From positions 1 through 7,987 of the forward strand of contig DATBFX010000186.1 in NCBI GenBank assembly GCA_036558305.1: 7,987 bases of DNA. Reading direction: 5' to 3'. How positions within the stretch are numbered: position 1 is the stretch's first letter; each line of letters opens with the position of its first letter. The position numbers and the translations under genes were made by a program. Shown here in pieces: positions 1 to 5,030 of this stretch. The notes below the pieces were generated by a model, which did no database searches, was not told the DNA's origin, and saw only the letters and a program-made list of their open reading frames with translations. This stretch comes from DATBFX01 sp036558305 (GTDB taxonomy: Bacteria; Chloroflexota; Chloroflexia; Thermomicrobiales; UBA6265).

Positions 1-1
1 G

Positions 2-223
2 ATCTCGGGCGAAGTCGATCGCGTCTACGCGCTGGAAAAGCGGACGCGAGACGATGCGCTCGACGATGCGAAGGCCGAGGCGACGGCGAAGGCGGTCGAA
101 GCGGGAGCGGACGCGTCGACCGTGCAGATCGTCGACGTCGAGGACGTGCCGTTGACGTACCTGCCGGGCAACGCGACGCGAATCCGGGTGAAGGCGGTCG
201 GCGATTTGACGTTGACGAAGTAG
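2..223 (+). CDS. Hydantoinase/oxoprolinase family protein, HyuA-type subunit, C-terminal end only (partial)
   Basis: Only the last 73 residues are in the window; the 5' end lies to the left and the frame is open from base 2 to the TAG at 221-223. The tail reads VPLTYLPGNATRIRVKAVGD, the recognisable C-terminal strand block of the HyuA/N-methylhydantoinase A/5-oxoprolinase family, preceded by an Ala/Glu-rich helix (DDAKAEATAKAVEAGADAST) typical of this region. Family members open cyclic amide rings (hydantoins, 5-oxoproline) with ATP, usually together with a HyuB-type subunit; no HyuB is visible here, so it would have to lie upstream. The position directly before DUF917 genes on the same strand fits, since these families are commonly neighbours. 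Substrate cannot be judged from this fragment. The family call is fairly sure, the exact activity is not. Confidence 0.85.
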   Translation: MSGEVDRVYALEKRTRDDALDDAKAEATAKAVEAGADASTVQIVDVEDVPLTYLPGNATRIRVKAVGDLTLTK

Positions 224-328
224 CCTGCTTCGAGCTTCGAGCTTGAAGGGTGCGGCGAAAGCGCCGCCGCTGCGGGACCGACCGGCCACGAACCAGCGAG
301 ATCGAAGCTCGTACCTGGAGAACTGCGG
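224..328 (+). other. Intercistronic leader with potential three-stem RNA fold before DUF917 paralog A
   Basis: This 105-nt gap separates the hydantoinase stop from the first DUF917 start. Bases 231-240 (CGAGCTTCGA) pair perfectly with 302-311 (TCGAAGCTCG). Inside this closing stem, 252-257 (GCGGCG) pairs with 262-267 (CGCCGC) over an AAAG loop, and directly next to it 268-272 (CGCTG) pairs with 294-298 (CAGCG). The ribosome binding site GGAG (317-320) begins five bases after the closing stem. A competing small hairpin, 228-235 with 241-248 (one G-T pair), uses the same 5' strand. The pairings are seen directly; a regulatory or processing role is inference, and GC-rich DNA makes some of these stems likely by chance. 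No U-tract follows any stem, so a rho-independent terminator is not supported. Confidence 0.3.
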
Positions 329-1411
329 ATGCGGGAAATCACGGCCGAACAACTGGAAGACATCGCCCTCGGGGCGGCGGTGTTGGGGACCGGCGGCGGG
401 GGTGATCCGTACGTCGGCAAATTGATGGCGCAGCAGGCGATGCGGCGACACGGACCGGTCCGGTTGGTCGATCCGGACGAGCTCGGGGACGACGATCTGG
501 TGATCCCGTCGGCGATGATGGGGGCGCCGACGGTGATGCTGGAGAAGACGCCGCGGGGGACGGAGATCGTCACCGCGTTCGAGGCGATTCAGGCGTTCTT
601 GGGGCGACCGGCGACGGCGACGATGTCGTGCGAGGCGGGCGGACTCAATTCGACGACGCCGTTCGTCGTCGCCGCGGAGTTGGGTATCCCGTTGGTTGAC
701 GCGGACATGATGGGGAGGGCGTATCCGGAGCTCCAGATGTGCACGCCGACGATGTACGGCGTCACGGCGACGCCGATGGCGATCGCCGACGAGAAGGGGA
801 ACAGCGCGATCCTGAACACGATCAGCAACCGGTGGACGGAGACGTTCGCGCGGACGGTCACCGTCGACATGGGCTGCTCGGCGATGATCGCGCTCTACGC
901 GATGAGCGGGGAGCAGGTGAAAAAGGCGTGCGTCCTGCGGACGATCACAAAGATCGAGCAAATCGGGCTGACGATCCGCGAAGCGCACCGTCGTCACGAA
1001 GATCCGGTCGAGGCGGTACGGGCGGTGACCAGCGGCTTCGTCGTCTGGCGCGGCAAGATCGCGGACGTGGCGCGGCGGACCGAGACGGGGTTCGCCCGTG
1101 GCGATGCGTCGATCGCGGGTCTCGGCGAGTACGAGGGCAAGACGCTTCGCATTTCCTTCCAGAACGAGTTCTTGATCGCGCGAACCGACGACGAAACCGT
1201 CGTTTCGACGCCCGATCTGATCACGGTGTTGGACGCCGAGACGGGTGAGCCGATCACGACCGAGACGCTGCGGTACGGGTTCCGCGTGGTTGTCCTTGGC
1301 ATTCCGTGCGACCCGAGATGGCGGACGCCGGAGGGATTGGCGCTGGTCGGACCAGGGTATTTTGGGTACGAGACGGAGTACGTGCCGGTGGAGGAGAAGC
1401 ATCGATTGTAG
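329..1411 (+). CDS. DUF917 / S-methyl thiohydantoin desulfurase-like protein, paralog A (360 aa)
   Basis: A full-length member of the former DUF917 family, which Pfam now splits into S-methyl thiohydantoin desulfurase N- and C-terminal domains; members average about 360 residues, as here. Visible family blocks in order: glycine-rich GTGGGGDPY at 20-28, PSAMMGAPT around 60-68, EAGGLNS at 102-108, DADMMGRAYPE at 124-134, FQNE at 277-280, TPDLITVLD at 294-302, EPITTETLRYGFRV at 307-320, and a terminal YFGYETEYVPV at 344-354. No signal peptide or membrane segment is seen, so it is probably cytoplasmic. The ATG at 329 is preceded by GGAG (317-320) at good spacing and starts the N-terminal helix just as in paralogs B and C. 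It follows the HyuA-type gene on the same strand. Its TAG stop lies inside the left arm of a palindromic repeat. By family name it would remove sulfur from a (methyl)thiohydantoin or act on a related ring; the actual substrate is unknown. Confidence 0.9.
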   Translation: MREITAEQLEDIALGAAVLGTGGGGDPYVGKLMAQQAMRRHGPVRLVDPDELGDDDLVIPSAMMGAPTVMLEKTPRGTEIVTAFEAIQAFLGRPATATMSCEAGGLNSTTPFVVAAELGIPLVDADMMGRAYPELQMCTPTMYGVTATPMAIADEKGNSAILNTISNRWTETFARTVTVDMGCSAMIALYAMSGEQVKKACVLRTITKIEQIGLTIREAHRRHEDPVEAVRAVTSGFVVWRGKIADVARRTETGFARGDASIAGLGEYEGKTLRISFQNEFLIARTDDETVVSTPDLITVLDAETGEPITTETLRYGFRVVVLGIPCDPRWRTPEGLALVGPGYFGYETEYVPVEEKHRL

Positions 1412-1496
1412 GGGCGGACCGGGTGCCCTCTGGGCGCTGTCCGCCCTCCTACATGTGCGCCAACGTGGCCGGGCGGACACGGCGGTCCGCCCCTAC
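1408..1496. repeat. REP-like palindromic intergenic element
   Basis: The outer arms GTAGGGGCGGACCG (1408-1421) and CGGTCCGCCCCTAC (1483-1496) are a perfect 14-bp inverted repeat. Two hairpins sit between or within them: GGGCGGAC (1412-1419) with GTCCGCCC (1439-1446), and GGGCGGAC (1471-1478) with GTCCGCCC (1485-1492) over a 6-base loop. The right arm motif also appears in a degenerate form at 1439-1452 with one extra T. Together it looks like two back-to-back palindromic units, the arrangement of REP/BIME-like or small non-autonomous mobile sequences. It has no coding capacity and no T-run, so it is not a classical terminator, though it could stabilise or attenuate the transcript between DUF917 A and the next gene. 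It fills most of the 114-nt gap. Multi-copy status cannot be shown from one window. Confidence 0.65.
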
Positions 1497-1515
1497 GACC
1501 AATGGCCGCGCGGAC

Positions 1516-1522
1516 GGGAGGG
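1516..1522 (+). promoter_or_regulatory. Ribosome binding site for the DUF6092-like gene
   Basis: The purine run GGGAGGG ends three bases before the ATG at 1526. It decides the start: the alternative in-frame ATG at 1502 lies right behind the palindromic repeat and has no comparable site upstream. The spacing is on the short side. Confidence 0.55.
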
Positions 1523-1525
1523 ACG

Positions 1526-1882
1526 ATGAGCAAATCACATGCACGACCGAACGGGGTGTTGACCGAAGAACAGGCGTTGGAGTTGATCGCGTTTTTGGCG
1601 TCGTCGGCGGAGATTTCCCTGACGGAACCGACGCATTATGCGAATTTTCGGTTGATCGATGCGACGAGCCGATTGATCGGGTACATGCTGGAGCACGAGA
1701 CACCGCGGACCGGGGCCTTCTTGCGGGCGTTCAAGGAAGAGGTGGACAGGAAGAAGGTCTGGATGATGTGGGACGAAGAGGCGTTTTTCGACTTCCTGCG
1801 GTCGGCGCCGGCGCTGGTGGCGGCGGAGGCGAAGCGGCTGGCCGAAGAAGATGCGAAGGTCGCCGGGGAGGTGTCGGCGTGA
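1526..1882 (+). CDS. Small DUF6092-like protein (118 aa), function unknown
   Basis: An acidic, mostly helical soluble protein with no signal peptide or membrane span. It begins with a short basic, Ser-rich tail and then LTEEQALELIAFLASSA at about 12-28, followed by EPTHYANFRLIDATSRLIGY (34-53), a Trp-rich piece KKVWMMWDEEAFFDFLR (76-92), and an Ala/Glu/Lys helix to the end. The block 'LxxFLxSSA...EPxxYxxFRLIDAxSRL' resembles the DUF6092 family as I remember it; this is recognition by eye and not a search. No catalytic motif is apparent. The stop TGA overlaps the GTG of the nitroreductase gene (1879-1882), so the two are translationally coupled and probably act together, for example as a small partner or helper subunit; that role is inference. 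The start at 1526 is preferred over 1502 because of its ribosome binding site. Confidence 0.7.
   Translation: MSKSHARPNGVLTEEQALELIAFLASSAEISLTEPTHYANFRLIDATSRLIGYMLEHETPRTGAFLRAFKEEVDRKKVWMMWDEEAFFDFLRSAPALVAAEAKRLAEEDAKVAGEVSA
1865..1871 (+). promoter_or_regulatory. Ribosome binding site for the nitroreductase GTG start
   Basis: GGGGAGG lies inside the end of the DUF6092-like gene, seven bases before the GTG at 1879. The next in-frame candidate, ATG at 1891, would be 19 bases away and has no site of its own, so the GTG is preferred. Confidence 0.55.
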
Positions 1883-2463
1883 GCGGCCGCATGACTGCCG
1901 AAGCCTTTTTCGAGGTGCTCAAGACGCGGCGGGCGATCAGGTCGTTCACCGAGGAACCGGTGAGCGACGACGATCTCTGGCAGATCGCACAGGCGGGACG
2001 GTGGGCCGCGAACGGCGGCAATCTGCACCCGCACCGCTTCTTGATCGTGCGCGACCCGCGGAAGATCCGCCTCATCCGCTCCTTTGCGCCCGGTATGCTC
2101 GTCGAGCCGCCGGCGATCGTGGTGCTTCTGACGGACCATGACGCGGCGAAGCGATTGCGGTGGAACCTGCACAACGGTAGCTACATCCATTGGGTCGACA
2201 CCGGCACGTCGGCGCAGAACATGATGAACATGGCGCACGCGCTCGGACTCGGCAGTTGTCCGGTGACGTCGTACAGCCATTCCGGGGTCGCGACGGTGTT
2301 GGGGTTACCGGAGCAGATAGAGCCCGAGTTGCTCCTGATGATCGGGCACCCGCGCCCGGTGGAGCGGGGGTTGAACCCGAACGCGCCGAAACCGATCACG
2401 ACGCGGGATTTGACGTTCTGGGAAGAGGTCGGTCGGCACGATCCGGGGTCGTCCCCAGGCTAA
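1879..2463 (+). CDS. Nitroreductase-family FMN-dependent oxidoreductase (194 aa)
   Basis: The chain shows the nitroreductase fold signature: FFEVLKTRRAIRSF near residues 10-23 supplies the Arg cluster (R17, R18, R21) that grips the FMN phosphate; AANGGNLHPHRFLIVRD (43-59) corresponds to the family's 'APSGGNxQPWxFxVV' block; DTGTSAQNMMNMAHALGLGS (107-126) is the usual long helix at the dimer/flavin interface; and LLLMIGHPRP (151-160) is the C-terminal strand that ends most members. Family enzymes are cytoplasmic homodimers that use NAD(P)H to reduce nitro groups, quinones, enamide or iodinated/heterocyclic substrates. The HPH in place of the common QPW next to the flavin suggests a non-standard substrate pocket. 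GTG at 1879 overlaps the preceding stop; ATG at 1891 is the alternative and would remove four residues. Set among hydantoin-type genes it may carry out a redox step on the same heterocycle, which is inference. Confidence 0.88.
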   Translation: MSGRMTAEAFFEVLKTRRAIRSFTEEPVSDDDLWQIAQAGRWAANGGNLHPHRFLIVRDPRKIRLIRSFAPGMLVEPPAIVVLLTDHDAAKRLRWNLHNGSYIHWVDTGTSAQNMMNMAHALGLGSCPVTSYSHSGVATVLGLPEQIEPELLLMIGHPRPVERGLNPNAPKPITTRDLTFWEEVGRHDPGSSPG

Positions 2464-2467
2464 CGCG

Positions 2468-2473
2468 AAAGGA
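2468..2473 (+). promoter_or_regulatory. Ribosome binding site for DUF917 paralog B (GTG start)
   Basis: AAAGGA six bases before the GTG at 2480 supports that rare start codon, which aligns exactly with the start of paralog A (MR-I/L at the N-terminus). Confidence 0.55.
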
Positions 2474-2479
2474 ACACCG

Positions 2480-3574
2480 GTGCGTCTGCTCGACAAGCAA
2501 CAGATCGAAGACGTCGCGATCGGGTCGGCGGTGCTGGGGACGGGCGGCGGTGGCGATCCGTACCTCGGCAAATTGGCATCGCAGCGGGCGATCGACGAGT
2601 ACGGGCCGCTCAAGCTGGTCACCGTGGACGATTTGCCGGATGAGACCCTGGTCGTCTTTCCGTTCGGAATCGGGTCGCCGGTACCGTTCCTCGAGCGGAT
2701 CACGATCGACGACGACGTGATGTACGCCTACCGGGCGATGACGCGCTACCTCGGCCGCGAGATCGGGGCGATGATGTCGATCGAGATCGGCGGCATGAAC
2801 TCGGTAGTGCCGTTCGCCGTCGCCGCGCGCCTCGGTTTGCCGGTGATCGACGGCGATTGCATGGGCCGCGCGTTCCCCGAAATCCAACTCGTGACGCTGA
2901 CGATGTACGGGCACAAGGCGGCACCGCTGGCGGTCGCCGACGAGCACGGCAACGTCACGATCGTCGACACGATCGACAACTTCTGGGCGGAGCGGATCGC
3001 GCGCCCGGTCGCGGTCGAGATGGGGGCGATCTCGGGCGGCGTCGGCTTCCCGATCACGGTCGGCGAACTGCGCGAGGCGGCGGTGTTGGGGACGGTGACG
3101 CTGGTCGAGCGGATCGGCGCGGCGATCCGGGAGGCGCAACGGGCGCACCGCGATCCGGTCAAAGCGGTCACGACCACCACCGGCGGTTTTCGCGTCTTCG
3201 GCGGACGCATCGTCGACGTGAGCCGGCGCACCGAGCGCGGTTGGGCGCTCGGGGAAACGCGGATCGCCGGGCTCGACGAGTACGCCGGGCGCGAGATGAC
3301 GGTGCGCTTTCAGAACGAGCATCTGGTGGCGATGGAGCGCGGCGAGGTGATCATCTCGGTCCCGGATCTGATCGCGATCCTCGACACGGAGCGGGGTGAG
3401 CCGATCACGACCGAGAATCTTCGATATGGGTTCCGGGTCACGGTTGTCGGTATTCCCTGCGATGCCAAATGGCGGACCCCTGCCGGTCTCGAACTGGCCG
3501 GACCGCACCACTGGGGCTACGACGTCGAATACGTCCCGGTCGAGCAGCGGTTCGCCACGGTGCCGGTCGCATGA
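2480..3574 (+). CDS. DUF917 / S-methyl thiohydantoin desulfurase-like protein, paralog B (364 aa)
   Basis: It is collinear with paralog A over its whole length with almost no gaps: GTGGGGDPY at 20-28, EIGGMNS at 102-108, DGDCMGRAFPE at 124-134, FQNE at 277-280, VPDLIAILD at 294-302, EPITTENLRYGFRV at 307-320, GIPCD at 324-328 and YVPV at 351-354. The two share a GIPCD-WRTP segment with Cys327 that paralog C lacks. It departs from A and C around 60-68, where they read IP(S/T)AMMGAPT and B reads FPFGIGSPV, a block close to other conserved positions, so the substrate or partner role may differ. Soluble, probably cytoplasmic. It starts 16 nt after the nitroreductase stop, and its TGA overlaps the ATG of paralog C. 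Family members are often seen as adjacent pairs, so B may pair with A or C in a hetero-oligomer; that is inference. Confidence 0.9.
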   Translation: MRLLDKQQIEDVAIGSAVLGTGGGGDPYLGKLASQRAIDEYGPLKLVTVDDLPDETLVVFPFGIGSPVPFLERITIDDDVMYAYRAMTRYLGREIGAMMSIEIGGMNSVVPFAVAARLGLPVIDGDCMGRAFPEIQLVTLTMYGHKAAPLAVADEHGNVTIVDTIDNFWAERIARPVAVEMGAISGGVGFPITVGELREAAVLGTVTLVERIGAAIREAQRAHRDPVKAVTTTTGGFRVFGGRIVDVSRRTERGWALGETRIAGLDEYAGREMTVRFQNEHLVAMERGEVIISVPDLIAILDTERGEPITTENLRYGFRVTVVGIPCDAKWRTPAGLELAGPHHWGYDVEYVPVEQRFATVPVA

Positions 3575-4680
3575 GTCTCCGCCTGACCGTCTCCGATCTG
3601 CCGGACCTGGCGAGGGGTGCCGCGTTCCTGGGGACGGGCGGCGGCGGTAACCCGTACGTCGGCCGCCTGATGGTCGAGTCGGCGATGCGCGAGACGGGGC
3701 GTGAACTGGACCTGCTGGATCTCGGCGATCTGCCCGACGACGCGCTGGTGATCCCGACGGCGATGATGGGTGCGCCGACCTGCATCGTCGAGAAACTGCC
3801 CGAGGGGATGGAGGCCGCCGCCTCGTTTCGGCGGTTGGAACGGCATCTCGGCAAGCGGGCCTTCGCGACGATGCCGATCGAGGCGGGTGGCGTCAACTCG
3901 ATGATCCCGTTGGTGGTGTCGCTCCGGCTCGGGATTCCGGTCGTGGACGCCGACGGCATGGGGCGGGCGTTTCCGGAATTGCAGCACGAGACGTTTCACA
4001 TCTACGGCGTCTCCGGCACGCCTCTGGCGATCACGAACGACCACCACGACCAGTCGGTCGTCGAGACCCACGACAACGAGATGATGGAGTGGTTGGCGCG
4101 CGGTCTGACGATCCGGATGGGGGGCGTCGCCTACATCGCCGAGTACCCGATGGACGGCGCGACGGCAAAGCGGGTCTCGGTCGCGGGGACGATTGGGATC
4201 GGTCTCAAGATCGGGCGGGCGATTCGCCACGCGCGGCAACACCACCTGGATCCCTTCGACCACCTGATCGCGACGCTCGGCGAGACGAGCTACCGACCGG
4301 CCAAAACGATCTTCGCCGGCAAGATCGTCGAGGTGTTCCGGCGCACCTCCGAGGGCTTCGCGAAAGGGACGGTCCGCATCCAGGAGTTGGACGTGCCGCC
4401 GGGTCGCGAACCCGAGGTGCTCGAGATCGAATTCCAAAACGAAAACCTGATCGCCCGCGCCGGCGAGCGCATGCTGGCGATCGTCCCCGACCTGATCTGC
4501 GTCCTCGACGGCGAGACGGCCGAACCGATCACGACTGAGGAGTTGCGGTACGGCCAGCGGGTCAAGGTGATGGCGGTCTCGGTCCCCGAGATCATGCGGA
4601 CGCCTCAGGCATTGCGGGTCTGGGGACCGCGGCACTTTGGGTTCGACGTGGATTACGTGCCGATGGGCGAGGGCACATAG
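3571..4680 (+). CDS. DUF917 / S-methyl thiohydantoin desulfurase-like protein, paralog C (369 aa)
   Basis: The third and most divergent of the paralogs. Core motifs remain: GTGGGGNPY at 21-29 (Asn for Asp), IPTAMMGAPT at 61-70, EAGGVNS at 104-110, DADGMGRAFPE at 126-136, FQNENLIA at 288-295, VPDLICVLD at 305-313, EPITTEELRYGQRV at 318-331 and FGFDVDYVPM at 356-365. It differs in a His-rich stretch (H139, H143, H158, H159, H167) where A has none and B only two, in a PPGREPEVLE insertion before FQNE (276-285), and in lacking the GIPCD cysteine of A and B. ATG at 3571 overlaps the stop of B (ATGA) and has no clear ribosome binding site, so it is probably translated by coupling to B. A start further upstream inside B is possible on the open frame but would break the family N-terminus. 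It is the last gene of the operon. Confidence 0.9.
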   Translation: MSLRLTVSDLPDLARGAAFLGTGGGGNPYVGRLMVESAMRETGRELDLLDLGDLPDDALVIPTAMMGAPTCIVEKLPEGMEAAASFRRLERHLGKRAFATMPIEAGGVNSMIPLVVSLRLGIPVVDADGMGRAFPELQHETFHIYGVSGTPLAITNDHHDQSVVETHDNEMMEWLARGLTIRMGGVAYIAEYPMDGATAKRVSVAGTIGIGLKIGRAIRHARQHHLDPFDHLIATLGETSYRPAKTIFAGKIVEVFRRTSEGFAKGTVRIQELDVPPGREPEVLEIEFQNENLIARAGERMLAIVPDLICVLDGETAEPITTEELRYGQRVKVMAVSVPEIMRTPQALRVWGPRHFGFDVDYVPMGEGT

Positions 4681-4706
4681 GGTTCGGGTCCCGACCTTCC
4701 CCTCGA

Positions 4707-5030
4707 TCAACCAACCGTGGTGTCGACGTCCGCCGGCGGTTTGTCCCAACCGCTTTGGTGGACCACGTCCTCGGTGACGCTGAGGAAGAGTTTGTCGTCG
4801 CGGTAATCCGCGATGCGATCGACGGGCACGTAAAAGCGGTGCCGGTGGATCAGCCCCTTTTGGACGACGACGAAGTCGGGTTGACCGTCCTCGGGATCTT
4901 CGGGAATGAACGCGAGCAATGACCCGATCGATTCGCCGACGGCGTCGACGACCTCGGCGTCCTCGACGAGCCGCCACTGCGTCAGAATGTCGAATCCCGA
5001 CTCTTCTTCCGGCCGATCGTTTTCGCCCAC
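4707..5030 (-). CDS. PRC-barrel / DUF2171-like small protein (107 aa)
   Basis: A small acidic soluble protein. Residues 26-90 follow the small beta-barrel pattern of PRC-barrel/DUF2171 proteins: VVDAVGESIGSLLAF (28-41) gives the opening strand-turn with the GE-IG hairpin, PDFVVVQKGLIHRHRFYVPVD (51-71) the central strands, and DRIADYRDDKLFLSVTEDVV (71-90) the last strand and helix. A charged N-terminal tail precedes it and a polar tail follows. Such domains are found in stress, RNA-related or photosynthetic contexts; no specific function can be assigned. The GTG start at 5028-5030 has GAGGAG at 5040-5045 upstream. The gene begins inside the final 49 nt of the helicase frame on the same strand, an unusually long overlap discussed under findings. 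It converges with paralog C, with 26 nt between the two stops. Confidence 0.75.
   Translation of the reverse strand: MGENDRPEEESGFDILTQWRLVEDAEVVDAVGESIGSLLAFIPEDPEDGQPDFVVVQKGLIHRHRFYVPVDRIADYRDDKLFLSVTEDVVHQSGWDKPPADVDTTVG

Noticed and set aside
228..248. Short direct repeats CTTCGAG CTTCGAG as a possible CRISPR or iteron array
   Set aside because: Only two exact 7-base units plus one degenerate unit, with no spacers and no replication or Cas context; treated as part of the leader fold instead.
1306..1878. An N-terminal extension of the nitroreductase frame reaching back to 1306
   Set aside because: The extension crosses the end of DUF917 A, the palindrome and the DUF6092-like gene, reads as Arg/Gly-rich noise, and the family fold begins just after the GTG at 1879.
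2396..3511. Long open frame on the minus strand opposite DUF917 paralog B (and a similar one opposite C at 3517-4977)
   Set aside because: Low-complexity Arg/Asp/His-rich translation with no family motif, lying antisense to clearly conserved proteins; it is a by-product of high GC and strong codon bias.
329..3574. DUF917 A and B as a recent tandem duplication with recombination
   Set aside because: They are collinear but differ throughout at the protein level, including whole blocks, which indicates old divergence and not a recent copy.
4681..4706. Possible bidirectional terminator between the convergent genes
   Set aside because: Only a 4-bp core stem (TCGG/CCGA, 4684-4687 with 4691-4694) with a 3-base loop and no T-run on either side; too weak to call.
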